The notes under the pieces are model-generated. The model searched no databases. It was not told the origin of the DNA and saw nothing but the letters and a program-made list of their open reading frames with translations. Both the position numbers and the translations under genes were made by a program. A DNA stretch of 48,069 bases from Eubacteriaceae bacterium (GTDB lineage Bacteria > Bacillota > Clostridia > Eubacteriales > Anaerofustaceae), in assembly GCA_017531485.1 (NCBI GenBank), contig JAFXKY010000028.1, forward strand, positions 1 to 48,069, given 5' to 3'. Position 1 is the first letter of the stretch, and every line of letters starts with the position of its first letter. Positions 16,976-25,375 of this stretch are shown in pieces.

Positions 16976-17140
16976 ATGCAGAAAAATGATGCTATCAGAT
17001 GCACAGTCCAGCAGTGCGCTTACCACGCAAACAACGAAAACTACTGCACACTCAATTCTATCGTAGTCGGAACACACGAAACAAATCCGACAAAAAAAGA
17101 ATGTACGGACTGTAACTCTTTTGAACGCAAAAATTGTTAG
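16976..17140 (+). CDS. DUF1540 small cysteine-rich protein (copy 1)
   Basis: This 54-residue protein has four central cysteines (RCTVQQCAYHANNENYCTLN ... CTDCNSF) in the spacing of DUF1540 proteins, probably a small metal-binding fold common in Clostridia; the role is unknown. ATG 16976 has AAGGAGG at ideal distance, while the ATG at 16970 is too close to that site. The near-identical copy at 25820 differs by two extra codons and mostly silent changes, which argues that both have been under selection to stay functional since duplication. Confidence 0.8.
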   Translation: MQKNDAIRCTVQQCAYHANNENYCTLNSIVVGTHETNPTKKECTDCNSFERKNC

Positions 17141-17246
17141 TTGAATCGTTTAATGCAGGATGAAAATCCTGCTTACATAGTAAATTAAATTTTTTTAAAA
17201 ACCTCTTCTCTTTTTGCCCGTTTTGTTATATAACATCATAGATGTT

Positions 17247-17262
17247 GCGATGGTGGCGGAAT
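17247..17262 (+). pseudogene. tRNA-Leu 5' fragment (16 nt)
   Basis: The first 16 bases of tRNA-Leu (GCGATGGTGGCGGAAT) are identical to 26098-26113, then the sequence changes completely. It is the broken right edge of the duplicated block and cannot give a tRNA. Confidence 0.85.
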
Positions 17263-17351
17263 CAGGCTCTCCCGATGCGATGAGTCTTTATGATCCTGCA
17301 TTTTGAAATGAATTCTTTTATGTCAATGCTTGTTTCTTTCTTGTTTTCCAT
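17262..17351 (-). pseudogene. 5' fragment of a gene cut at the repeat junction
   Basis: On the minus strand, AAAGGAG stands 6 bp before an ATG at 17351. The 29-codon frame (MENKKETSIDIKEFISKC, then RIIKTHRIGRA) stops exactly where the tRNA fragment begins. The good ribosome site suggests the beginning of a real gene whose remainder was lost in the rearrangement. Product not recognised. Confidence 0.4.
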
Positions 17352-17509
17352 ATTTTCTCCTTTGGTTATATCGTTCACTACAGCGGTTGTGGTTAAAGCC
17401 TGAGGAATCCCACCCTCACGTGGTTCTCACGCGACCTAACGCGCCTCCTGCGACGCTTTTTAACGCTCGGACTGCGGCTGTGCGGAAGTATCATTGTCCC
17501 TCGTGCGGG

Positions 17510-17798
17510 CTCAGATGCATTGCGCAGGATGTAGGTGTGTCCGACGATACCGCAGAACGTTGGCTGCAGGTACCGGAGAAATCGGATGTCATTTTCTACC
17601 CGCGTCCTTATTCCAATAATCTGCTGAAGCGGACTGTGAAAACGCCGGAGATGTATTTTTTGATACGGGGCTTGTGGCTTATCTTACCCGCTACTCCACC
17701 CCCCCGAGAGCCTTGCAAACGGCGCGATCCGCTGTATTCGCCCTAAACTTTCAGCAATCAACAGCGAAAACTTTATTGTCCCTGTGTGGATGATTTAA
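17510..17798 (+). pseudogene. DUF4143 ATPase remnant (damaged second copy of 1-546)
   Basis: The segment repeats the window-start gene with changes (IAQDVGVSDDTAERWLQVPE, then SDVIFYPRPYSNNLLKRTV). One T is missing in the run coding for FFDTG, shifting the frame to FLIRGLWLIL. About 235 bp of the nuclease-like region are deleted, so CTTGCAAACGGCGCGATC joins directly to the last 24 codons. The original stop region (TGGATGATTTAA) and terminator are retained. The upstream 17360-17510 stretch shows no recognisable coding sequence. Confidence 0.85.
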
Positions 17799-17812
17799 AC
17801 TTTGTATGAAAT

Positions 17813-17842
17813 AACTCCCGCCGTTGCGTACGACGGGAGTTT
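17813..17842 (+). terminator. Terminator of the DUF4143 remnant
   Basis: AACTCCCG and CGGGAGTT form a stem around a loop rich in CG; counterpart of 562-592. Confidence 0.65.
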
Positions 17843-17856
17843 GCTTGTGCAACATC

Positions 17857-17885
17857 AAAAGACCCGATTCTCATCGGGTCTTTTG
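17857..17885. terminator. Terminator at the end of the folate C1 operon
   Basis: AAAAGACCCGAT and ATCGGGTCTTTT form a perfect 12-bp palindrome with TCTC loop, flanked by A-run and T-run, so it works in both directions. It ends the minus-strand fhs-to-gcvH operon 22 bp after gcvH. Confidence 0.9.
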
Positions 17886-17906
17886 CTATACATATCAAAT
17901 CCGTTT

Positions 17907-18287
17907 CTATTCAGCTTCGCTTTCGCAAAGTTCTTCATATTTTCCTGCATCAAGAAGCATATCCGGATCAACATCCGCTTTGATCTTTAAAATGTAATGT
18001 TTATATGCATCTTCATTGATGAGTTCCGGAGAATCATCAAGTTCTTCATTTACGCTGAGCACTTCAAAATCAAATGGCATTGAAATCTCCTGTGTGGATT
18101 TTGAAGATTCAAGTTCAGTAAACACTTCTTCCGCAGAAAATGTATCGCCTGCAGCAGGAAGATCTACGAACAAAATGTCCCCCATATTTTCCTGTGCAAA
18201 ATCCGTGATCCCCACTGTGATCTCATCATCTTCAATCAAAAACCAGAGATGGTTGGTGTAGTATTTCAATTCATTGGGAATGTTCAT
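17907..18287 (-). CDS. gcvH: Glycine cleavage system H protein
   Basis: GcvH carries the lipoyl arm that shuttles the aminomethyl group and electrons between the P, T and L proteins of the glycine cleavage/synthase complex. The 126-residue protein shows the fold order of the family: TNHLWFLIEDDEITVGITDF, AQENMGDILFVDLP, lipoyl-lysine site ELESSKSTQEI with Lys63, then VNEELDDSPELINEDAYKHY. The motif around Lys63 reads ESSKS rather than the common ESVKA. The acidic C-terminal tail is unusual. It is the last gene of the operon, 69 bp after lpdA; gcvT and gcvP are not in the window. TAGGAGGT precedes the ATG. Confidence 0.92.
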   Translation of the reverse strand: MNIPNELKYYTNHLWFLIEDDEITVGITDFAQENMGDILFVDLPAAGDTFSAEEVFTELESSKSTQEISMPFDFEVLSVNEELDDSPELINEDAYKHYILKIKADVDPDMLLDAGKYEELCESEAE

Positions 18288-18356
18288 ATTTACCTCCTAT
18301 ATAAAAGTGAACTATATTGTAATTGTATTAAAACATCGGGAAATTGTCATGTATCC

Positions 18357-19733
18357 TCAGACTTTGTGTATGCTTACCCCGTGCAGATCGTGAAGAGCTT
18401 CCATTATAGCCTCGCACATTGTCGGATGCGGGAAGATGCAATCTCCCACTTCTTCCGCCGTAAGTCCGAGAGTAACCGCTGTAGTAAGCACCTGAAGCAT
18501 ATCCGATGCCTCGTGTCCGACGATAGCCGCACCGATAATGACATCATTTTCATCGGTAATTACTTTTACAAACCCCGTGAGATGTCCGCTTGCTTGAGCT
18601 TTTCCGAGAGTCTTGAAGTCAAAGGTTCCGACCTTGTAGTTTACGCCCTCATCTTTAAGCTCAAATTCTGTCTTTCCGACTGTTGCAACCTGCGGATTAG
18701 TAAACACACACGCGGGAACAGCATTGTATTTCATCTGCTTGTTCTTTCCGAGGATATTATCCACCGCTACAAATGCTTCTTTGGATGCGACATGTGCCAG
18801 CTGATAAGATGACAGGATATCTCCGATGGCATAGATATTGTCCGCTGTTGTCCTGAGAGTTTCATCTGTTTTTATGAACCCTCTTTCCGTAAGTTCAACT
18901 CCCGCATTATCAAGATTCAGACCTTCCGTATAAGGTCTTCTGCCTACAGACACCATAAGATATTCTGCAGACAGACTCTTTCCGCTGTTGAGAGTTACTT
19001 CTACGCTGTCTTCGCCGACTATCACTTCACTGACACCGTCTGAAGTGATAACTTTCACTTTATCTTTCTTGAACTGCCTGAGAACATGTTTTATCACGTC
19101 TTCATCGCATGTGGAAAGTATTCTGTCCTGCATCTCGACCACTGTAACGTCGCTTCCCATTTTTGCAAGGAACTGACCGATCTCGCAGCCGATAACTCCT
19201 CCGCCGACGATGATGATTGACCTGGGAAGAGTGTTCATATCGAGTATCTCATTTGATGAAATTACTCTCTTTCCGTCATAACCGAACATTTTCGGAACTG
19301 TGGGGACGGAACCTGTTGCAAGAATAACATAATCTGTACTTATTAATTCTTCTTCCCCGCCTTCTTTTACGACCTTTACGGTATTTTTATCGACAAGACT
19401 TCCGAATCCGTTCACATATGTTATTTTATTTGCCTTGATGAGCATTCCTATACCCTTGACAAGGTTTTTTACCACTTTATTTTTTCTTTCGATGATCTTT
19501 TCGTAATCAATGGTAACAGTCCCGTCTTTGAGTATGCCGAAATCATCTGCGTCTGCCACTGCTTCATACGCATCATACGAAGCTATAAGTGCCTTTGTCG
19601 GAATACATCCTCTGTTCAGACAGGTGCCTCCGAGCTCATCCTTATCTATAAGCACTACCTCGAAACCTTTTTTTGCCGCATATATGGCAGCTTCATATCC
19701 TCCGGGGCCTGCGCCGATAACCGTAAGTTTCAT
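18357..19733 (-). CDS. lpdA: Dihydrolipoyl dehydrogenase
   Basis: This 458-residue flavoprotein reoxidises the dihydrolipoyl arm of GcvH with NAD+ (L protein), or runs in reverse for glycine synthesis. It has the FAD-binding GAGPGGYEAAIYAAK at residues 7-21, the redox disulfide in GGTCLNRGCIPTKAL, the NAD-binding GGGVIGCEIGQFLAKMG near 175, and the C-terminal catalytic HPTMCEAIMEALHD with the His of the His-Glu dyad. It starts 11 bp after metF. Its place between metF and gcvH matches the gene order of acetogen folate clusters. Confidence 0.93.
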   Translation of the reverse strand: MKLTVIGAGPGGYEAAIYAAKKGFEVVLIDKDELGGTCLNRGCIPTKALIASYDAYEAVADADDFGILKDGTVTIDYEKIIERKNKVVKNLVKGIGMLIKANKITYVNGFGSLVDKNTVKVVKEGGEEELISTDYVILATGSVPTVPKMFGYDGKRVISSNEILDMNTLPRSIIIVGGGVIGCEIGQFLAKMGSDVTVVEMQDRILSTCDEDVIKHVLRQFKKDKVKVITSDGVSEVIVGEDSVEVTLNSGKSLSAEYLMVSVGRRPYTEGLNLDNAGVELTERGFIKTDETLRTTADNIYAIGDILSSYQLAHVASKEAFVAVDNILGKNKQMKYNAVPACVFTNPQVATVGKTEFELKDEGVNYKVGTFDFKTLGKAQASGHLTGFVKVITDENDVIIGAAIVGHEASDMLQVLTTAVTLGLTAEEVGDCIFPHPTMCEAIMEALHDLHGVSIHKV

Positions 19734-19744
19734 AAAATTACCTC

Positions 19745-20623
19745 CTAAAGTCCCGCTTCATCCAGGATAAGGGGAACATTCTCTTCTGCGCCGATAGCCA
19801 TAATATGTACACCGTGGCAAAGTCCCTGCGCTTTGATCTCGCTGATCATTTCAGCAGCGATGAGTATTCCTTCCTTTACCGGATCGGATGATTCTTTCAT
19901 TCTCTGAATGATACTGTCGGGAACGTTGATTCCCGGAACGTTTTTGTTCATATATCTTGCGGCTCCCGCACTCTTGAGAGGAATGATTCCCGCAAGAACG
20001 TATGCGTCATATTTTGAAGCATAATCCATAAATCTCTTGAATGGCTCAAGAGAGTATACCCCCTGCGTCTGGAAGAATTTCGCGCCTTCCGCAACTTTCT
20101 TTGCATATTTGTACATATGCAGCTCAAGGGGCTCATACTCGGGAGTTACGCTTGAACCGAGGAAGAATACCGGCGGCTCTCCCTGAAGCTTGTTTCCGCC
20201 TGCATCGGATCCCGCTTCAAGCTGTTTTGCAGCTGTGAGCATGCTCACACTGTCAAGATCGAATACAGGCTTGGAGTTTTTACAGTCACCTACCGTAGTA
20301 TGGTCTCCCGTAAGGGTGAGTACATTTTCGATCCCGAATGCCGCAGCACTGAGAAGATCGCCCTGTATTGCCATTCTGCTGCGGTCTCTCCCCGTCATCT
20401 GAAGGACAGGTTCGAGTCCCGCTTGTTTGAGTTTGATGCAAAGTCCCAGAGATGATGCTTTCAGAGACGCACTCTGAAAGTCTGTTACGTTGACTGCATC
20501 CACCCTGCCTTTAATAAGTTCCGCACAATGCATCTGATGTGAAAAGTCGCATCCTTTCGGCGGTGCCATTTCGGCGGTTACCGCAAACTGTCCGGACTCA
20601 AGTTTAGTTTTCAGCAAACTCAT
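19745..20623 (-). CDS. metF: Methylenetetrahydrofolate reductase (MetF)
   Basis: This 292-residue TIM-barrel flavoenzyme reduces methylene-THF to methyl-THF. Family features are the N-terminal VTAEMAPPKGCDFSHQM with the catalytic Glu, a QMTGRDRSRMAIQGDLLSAA segment, LTGDHTTVGDCKNSKPVFDL for flavin binding, and KFFQTQGVYSLEPF. Its start overlaps the metV stop by 4 bp (ATGA), the usual coupling for the MetV-MetF complex found in Firmicutes that lack direct NADH use by MetF alone. The electron donor cannot be read from sequence. Confidence 0.93.
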   Translation of the reverse strand: MSLLKTKLESGQFAVTAEMAPPKGCDFSHQMHCAELIKGRVDAVNVTDFQSASLKASSLGLCIKLKQAGLEPVLQMTGRDRSRMAIQGDLLSAAAFGIENVLTLTGDHTTVGDCKNSKPVFDLDSVSMLTAAKQLEAGSDAGGNKLQGEPPVFFLGSSVTPEYEPLELHMYKYAKKVAEGAKFFQTQGVYSLEPFKRFMDYASKYDAYVLAGIIPLKSAGAARYMNKNVPGINVPDSIIQRMKESSDPVKEGILIAAEMISEIKAQGLCHGVHIMAIGAEENVPLILDEAGL

Positions 20624-21276
20624 TTACCTTCCTCCTTTGTATTCAATACTCTCGGATATGCCACTGCGCCATAATCCTTCGTCGGGATGCTCTTCATAAG
20701 TCTGTCAAGCCTTCCCTGATCTTTAAGCCTGTTGTAGATGAGTATCCAGGCACAGTCATTTTCCGGATTGACTTCGCATTTTCCGTCTTTTGCTCCTCCG
20801 CACGGGCCGTTCGTCAGCGATTTTGCGCATTTTGTTACAGGGCATATTGCCGCCGTATCCGCAAGAACACAGTCTCCGCAGAGTTTGCAGGCTTCACTGA
20901 AAATTCCCTGCCTTTCAATTTCACCGAGAAACAGCGTATTATTTGACGGATAAACAACTTTGTCTGTGTTTGTCGCAACAGTCTGGACTCCGTCACCGCA
21001 TGCTGCGCTGATGATTGCATCTGCTTCAGGCAGAACTTCCTTAAGCTGTTTGATTTCTTTTTTTACAAGAAGCTTGTTACAGGAGTTGGTCATGACCATA
21101 CTTCCCAGAACGTTTATTCCGTGTGCCTCAAGCTTTGCCTTTAGTTCTTCGAGAGCCTCCGCAGAGCCGGTCTTACACACAGTAGCACACTCTCCGCAAC
21201 CTGTAAGGACAACATTTTTACATCCTTCAAGCATCTGAAGGAGCTCTTCAAAGGGTTTTTGTTTTGTTATAATCAT
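20620..21276 (-). CDS. metV: Methylenetetrahydrofolate reductase partner protein MetV
   Basis: This 218-residue cysteine-rich protein forms a complex with MetF in acetogens. An N-terminal Cys group (CKNVVLTGCGECATVCKTG, near residues 20-38) is followed by a Rossmann-like middle. The C-terminal cluster domain reads CKLCGDCVLADTAAICPVTK, then CAKSLTNGPCGGAKDGKCEV, with PENDCAW at the end, consistent with zinc and Fe-S binding. It lies 10 bp after folD and overlaps metF by 4 bp. Not a second MetF: no flavin barrel is present. Confidence 0.9.
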   Translation of the reverse strand: MIITKQKPFEELLQMLEGCKNVVLTGCGECATVCKTGSAEALEELKAKLEAHGINVLGSMVMTNSCNKLLVKKEIKQLKEVLPEADAIISAACGDGVQTVATNTDKVVYPSNNTLFLGEIERQGIFSEACKLCGDCVLADTAAICPVTKCAKSLTNGPCGGAKDGKCEVNPENDCAWILIYNRLKDQGRLDRLMKSIPTKDYGAVAYPRVLNTKEEGK

Positions 21277-21286
21277 ACTTTACTCC

Positions 21287-22192
21287 TTAAAACAAACCAC
21301 TCTGCAATTTTGCAGCTTTGATGACGTGTTCCCCGAGAAGTGCAGTGGTGATGGGGCCTGTTCCTCCACCGAGACCGGGAGTTGCAGATGTTACCATCTT
21401 TACCTTTTCAAGACAATCCACATGAGCATCTCCGGCACGGACTTTCTTTCCTTTTTCATCAAGCACCGGGTTTGCGTCATCATCTTTCATAGTTGACATC
21501 GCCACATCCACGAGAATAGCATCTTCACTGAGCATATCCGCATTCACAAGGCCGTATTTACCGACTGCGGTAACTACGATATCTGCCTTCTGAGTATAAC
21601 TCTTTACGTCCTTTGTGTAAACATGGCACATGGTTACTGTGGCAAATTCGTTCGTCATCATCATCGCAAGGGGTTTTCCCACTACAGCGGAGTTGTTGAT
21701 TATTACGACGTCCTTGCCTTTAAGGTCTACTTCGTAATACTCCAGAAGCTTCATTACGCCCTCTGCAGTGCAAGGGAAAAATCCTTCGTTATCGCCTATC
21801 ATAAGTTTACCGAGGTTCGTCGGATTCATTGCATCCGGGTCCTTAGCGGGACTGATGGCATATTTTATCACTTCCTCATCAAGCTGAGGCGGAAGAGGCT
21901 TGAAGATAAGTATTGAGTGTATCAACTCATTTCCGTTCACCTCGGAAAGTTTCGCAAGAAACTCATCCTGAGTAACATCTTCGCTGAAAACGATGCTTTC
22001 GACTTCGATTTCAGAAGCTGCCATTCTCTTTATGATGCTCTTTTCGTAAGAGATCGAACCCATATCTTCCCCGACTCTGAGTATTGCCAGACGGGGAATA
22101 ATTCCTTTTTCCCTTAAAAGACGACTTTCTTCCGTAAGTTTAAGTATCATATGTTCGCTTACGGTTTTACCGCTGAGAATTGTTGCACTCAT
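21287..22192 (-). CDS. folD: Methylene-THF dehydrogenase / methenyl-THF cyclohydrolase (FolD)
   Basis: This 301-residue protein interconverts methylene- and methenyl-THF. The catalytic Tyr/Lys region is GSISYEKSIIKR near residue 45-56, in the SYE-x4-KR form seen in clostridial FolD. The folate pocket QLDEEVIKYAISPAKDPDAM, and TPGLGGGTGPITTALL near the end, are intact. The nucleotide loop reads NNSAVVGKPLA rather than the common GRS-x-VVGKP, and CHVYTKD replaces CHSxT, which may mean NAD+ instead of NADP+ specificity. A separate fchA cyclohydrolase gene precedes it by 11 bp, so the dehydrogenase function may dominate. Confidence 0.92.
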   Translation of the reverse strand: MSATILSGKTVSEHMILKLTEESRLLREKGIIPRLAILRVGEDMGSISYEKSIIKRMAASEIEVESIVFSEDVTQDEFLAKLSEVNGNELIHSILIFKPLPPQLDEEVIKYAISPAKDPDAMNPTNLGKLMIGDNEGFFPCTAEGVMKLLEYYEVDLKGKDVVIINNSAVVGKPLAMMMTNEFATVTMCHVYTKDVKSYTQKADIVVTAVGKYGLVNADMLSEDAILVDVAMSTMKDDDANPVLDEKGKKVRAGDAHVDCLEKVKMVTSATPGLGGGTGPITTALLGEHVIKAAKLQSGLF

Positions 22193-22203
22193 ATCCTGCC
22201 TCC

Positions 22204-22845
22204 TTATTTATTCTGATTTTCCAAAAATTCTTCTACATATTTGTAGACTCTGTCACAGACGATGGTTCCGTATGTTACGAGTGGCATAAGCTCATTTTTT
22301 ATGTTCCTCGCATAATCCTCATCGTCAAACATCATTATGTTGACAAGCACATTCATCCACCCGCCTACGAGACCGCTCTTCAGAAGCAGTACGCCTACTC
22401 CCACGTCCGATATGACAAGCGGCGAGCATTTGTCCGAAAGATTTTCCAGAAGCACGATCGCTTCGTAGCTTTTCTTTACTATTTCCTTGGGTACTTCACA
22501 GGCGATTTCTATTGCAGCGTTTATTGCCTTCTTTTTATTTTCCTTCTCTTCTTCCGTAGATGACGGAAGCGCATAGGCTTTTGACAGAGGGATAAAGTTC
22601 TCTGCATCTTTGTCAACAAAGCTCATCATCTCATCGGTCAGTACTCTGAGTTTACCGATTATATCTTCAAGCCGTTCTTCGTGTATTGCATACTTCTTTT
22701 TCCCTATGGTAAGGTTACATACCATGCCCCCGAGGGCAGCGCCAAGGCTTGCTGCAATGGCGCTTACTGCACCGCCGCCGGGAGTAGGAGATTTCGAGAA
22801 GGACTCGTTCACAAAGTCCTGGAGTCTGTAATCAATATATTTCAT
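22204..22845 (-). CDS. fchA: Methenyl-THF cyclohydrolase / formimino-THF cyclodeaminase (FchA)
   Basis: This 213-residue all-helical protein has the FTCD family N-terminal motif SPTPGGGAVSAIAASLGAAL at about 19-38, then MVCNLTIGKKKY. The middle has FIPLSKAYALPSSTEEEKEN and the C-terminal helices DVGVGVLLLKSGLVGGWMNV. In folate C1 clusters this protein is used as methenyl-THF cyclohydrolase. A role in histidine breakdown would need hut genes, and none are near. It lies 28 bp after fhs and 11 bp before folD. Confidence 0.92.
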   Translation of the reverse strand: MKYIDYRLQDFVNESFSKSPTPGGGAVSAIAASLGAALGGMVCNLTIGKKKYAIHEERLEDIIGKLRVLTDEMMSFVDKDAENFIPLSKAYALPSSTEEEKENKKKAINAAIEIACEVPKEIVKKSYEAIVLLENLSDKCSPLVISDVGVGVLLLKSGLVGGWMNVLVNIMMFDDEDYARNIKNELMPLVTYGTIVCDRVYKYVEEFLENQNK

Positions 22846-22873
22846 GATCTCCCTCCGATGTTTACCTGTTTGA

Positions 22874-24553
22874 TCAGAACAATCCTGAGATTACTCCGTC
22901 GTCATCAACATCAATGTGTTCAGCAGAAGGAACCTTCGGAAGCCCCGGCATCTTCATGATCTCACCGGTTACCGCTACGATGAATCCCGCACCTGCAGAG
23001 AGCGTTACTTCACGGATCGTAATTTCAAATCCCGTCGGTCTTCCGAGTTTTTTCTGATCGTCCGTAAGTGAATACTGTGTTTTTGCCATGCATACCGGAA
23101 GTTCTCCGTATCCCATAGCTTCGAGATTTTCGATTGTCTTTGATGCTGCGTGTGAGTATACAACTCCGTCAGCACCGTATATTTTCTTACAGATAGCCTC
23201 GATCTTGTCTTTGATCGGAATATCAAGCTCGTATGTATAATTCACTTCGCTGGGGATATCACAAAGTCTGATGACTTCTTTTGCAAGCTCTTCGCCTCCT
23301 GCTCCGCCGAATTCCCATACTTCGGAAATCTTTACGTTTACGCCGAGCTCAGCACATTTCTTTGTTATGAAATCTATTTCCGCATCTGTATCTGTGACGA
23401 ATTTATTAAGAGCGACTACCGCCGGAACCTTGAATACATCACGGATATTCTCAACGTGTTTAAGGAGGTTCGGAATACCTTTTTCGAGTGCCTCAAGATT
23501 TTCCTCTTTAAGGTCATTCTTTCCTACACCACCATTATATTTGAGTGCTTTTACAGTAGCAACGATAATTATCGCGTCCGGCTTAAGTCCTGCCTGGCGG
23601 CATTTGATGTCGATGAACTTTTCAGCTCCGAGGTCAGCTCCGAATCCCGCTTCCGTAACTACATAATCCGCAAAGTGCATTGCCATCTTTGTTGCAAGCA
23701 CCGAGTTGCAGCCGTGAGCGATGTTTGCAAACGGGCCACCGTGGATAAGTGCCGGTGTTCCTTCAAGCGTCTGTACGAGGTTTGGTTTGATGGCATCTTT
23801 CAGAAGTGCAGCCATCGCACCTTCCGCTTTGAGCTGCCCTGCAGTTACCGGGTTACCTTTTCTGTCATATGCAACAACTATCTTTGCAAGTCTTTGTTTA
23901 AGGTCTGATATAGAACTGCTCATGCAGAATATCGCCATGATTTCCGATGCCACAGTAATGTCAAAACCGTCTTCTCTCGGCACCCCTTCGCTTTTGCCTC
24001 CGAGGCCGTTGACTATTTTTCTGAGCTGACGGTCATTCATATCAACCGCCCTTCTCCAGACTATTCTTCTTGAATCGATATCAAGTTCGTTACCCTGATA
24101 AATATGATTGTCGATCATCGCTGCGAGCAGGTTGTTCGCAGCGCCTACTGCATGGAAGTCGCCGGTAAAGTGAAGATTGATATCTTCCATCGGAACTACC
24201 TGTGCGTATCCGCCGCCTGTAGCTCCTCCCTTAACACCGAAGACCGGCCCCAAGGAGGGTTCTCTGAGTGCCACGACTACTTTTTTACCAAGTCGCGCAA
24301 GGGCATCTGATACACCTACTGTCGTCGTCGATTTACCTTCTCCTGCAGGAGTCGGGTTGATGGCGGTTGTCAAAATCAGCTTTGCAGGCTTTCCTGAACC
24401 AGGTTTTGTTTTCATGAGGTTTGAATCGAGTTTGGCTTTATATTTTCCGTAAAGCTCGATGTCTTTTTCCTCGAGTCCAAGTTTAGCAGCAATCTCTCTG
24501 ATGTCCTGTAAAGTTGCTTCCTGAGCAATTTCAATGTCAGTTTTGTAAACCAT
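22874..24553 (-). CDS. fhs: Formate-tetrahydrofolate ligase
   Basis: This 559-residue enzyme activates formate with ATP and THF to 10-formyl-THF. It has the P-loop [18 protein letters not shown] near residue 68, [18 protein letters not shown], then [24 protein letters not shown] and the monovalent-cation/folate region near the C-terminus ([20 protein letters not shown]). Length and end ([12 protein letters not shown]) match the family. It is the first gene of the seven-gene operon, behind a promoter at 24632-24661, with GGAGGC before the ATG. A broken second fhs end lies upstream at 24901-25130. Confidence 0.97.
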   Translation of the reverse strand: MVYKTDIEIAQEATLQDIREIAAKLGLEEKDIELYGKYKAKLDSNLMKTKPGSGKPAKLILTTAINPTPAGEGKSTTTVGVSDALARLGKKVVVALREPSLGPVFGVKGGATGGGYAQVVPMEDINLHFTGDFHAVGAANNLLAAMIDNHIYQGNELDIDSRRIVWRRAVDMNDRQLRKIVNGLGGKSEGVPREDGFDITVASEIMAIFCMSSSISDLKQRLAKIVVAYDRKGNPVTAGQLKAEGAMAALLKDAIKPNLVQTLEGTPALIHGGPFANIAHGCNSVLATKMAMHFADYVVTEAGFGADLGAEKFIDIKCRQAGLKPDAIIIVATVKALKYNGGVGKNDLKEENLEALEKGIPNLLKHVENIRDVFKVPAVVALNKFVTDTDAEIDFITKKCAELGVNVKISEVWEFGGAGGEELAKEVIRLCDIPSEVNYTYELDIPIKDKIEAICKKIYGADGVVYSHAASKTIENLEAMGYGELPVCMAKTQYSLTDDQKKLGRPTGFEITIREVTLSAGAGFIVAVTGEIMKMPGLPKVPSAEHIDVDDDGVISGLF

Positions 24554-24631
24554 TTGGTGCCTCCATTCATATTATTTTATGTTTCTTTTACGGAGTGCTT
24601 TATTTTCCAAGCATCTCGCCTCCGCAATAAA

Positions 24632-24661
24632 ACTATAGCATAATACGCAAAATGGGGTCAA
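24632..24661 (-). promoter_or_regulatory. Promoter of the folate C1 operon
   Basis: On the minus strand TTGACC (24656-24661) and TATAGT (24632-24637) are 18 bp apart, about 80 bp before fhs. From 24662 to 24900 I see no gene, only an AT-rich stretch with a CAATTT/AAATTG hairpin near 24710. Confidence 0.6.
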
Positions 24662-24900
24662 CAGTTTCATTCAAATTTGATGTTTTTTCGATAAGTGCTT
24701 TGTAAACAATTTAAAAATTGCTTTTTTTCATTGATGGGACAAAAGTTTTATTCAAAATTCAAATATATGCGAATGCAGGGTAACGCTTTCATTCAAAATT
24801 TAATAAAGATAAGGGGTAAAAATGTCCCGCCTTATTTTGTTAGTCTTTGCCTTTTTTTGCGGAATTTTAAACACTTCAGCCATTTTTACACCTTGTTTTA

Positions 24901-25130
24901 TCAGTACAGACCTATAACTCTTCCGTCTTCGTCAATGTCAGTAATCTCAGCCGCAGGCACTTTCGGAAGCTCCGGCATCCTCATGACAGTAGCTGTAAGA
25001 GAGACGATAAAGTCCGTTCCGGCACTCAGAATAACTTCACGGATCGTCTCAGATTCTTTTCCGGACGGGCTGATTTTCTCTCGCCATCAGAAAGAGATGA
25101 CTGTGTTTTATCTACATGATATTTTACCAT
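24901..25130 (-). pseudogene. Second formate-THF ligase gene, C-terminal remnant
   Basis: On the minus strand VDKTQSSLSDGERKSARPEK matches [20 protein letters not shown] of fhs. After a frameshift near 25080 the sequence continues as TIREVILSAGTDFIVSLTAT and VMRMPELPKVPAAEITDIDE to a TGA at 24901. This equals the last 70 or so residues of Fhs with many changes. It is too diverged to be a recent copy of the neighbouring fhs, so an older paralogue or a transferred copy was lost here. Confidence 0.85.
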
Positions 25131-25215
25131 AATCCATCATATTCATCAATCATACTTCCCGTAATATTCCACAGCTTCCGATACCGAAACTTTAAATATT
25201 ATTGAGAATATATGA

Positions 25216-25375
25216 ATTTATGCTATATTGTATTTACGGGACAGCCCGAATAAATTTTACGGAGATGCTGTTTGCAAAAATTCAGCAGATTACAGGAATT
25301 GGTATTGTAAGCGGGAGGCTTGCAAAATCGTTCCGCATGCCTCCTGCCATCAGGTCATTATGCATGGAGGTAAAA
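25216..25375 (+). promoter_or_regulatory. Conserved structured leader of the second GNAT gene (copy 2)
   Basis: This is the counterpart of 8728-8879. The larger hairpin is GCGGGAGGC/GCCTCCTGC here against GCAGGAG/CTCCTGC there, keeping pairing while bases differ. The TTACA/TGTAA hairpin is also kept. A GGAGG ribosome site follows. Confidence 0.5.

Larger units (their letters stand above)
16942..17262. repeat. Segmental direct repeat, copy 1 (DUF1540 gene + tRNA-Leu 5' end)
   Basis: About 320 bp match 25785-26113 closely: the AAGGAGGCATGAAAATGCAG start, the whole DUF1540 gene, the intergenic GCAGGATGAAAATCCTGC hairpin, the tRNA-Leu promoter and the first 16 bases of the tRNA. Similarity stops abruptly after position 17262. 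In this copy the promoter -10 is TATAAC instead of TATAAT. The two copies flank the folate C1 operon. Confidence 0.85.

Noticed and set aside
25202-25375. 58-residue N-terminal extension of the second GNAT frame
   Set aside because: It is the structured leader read by chance in frame; the first copy has stops there and starts at the position equivalent to 25376.
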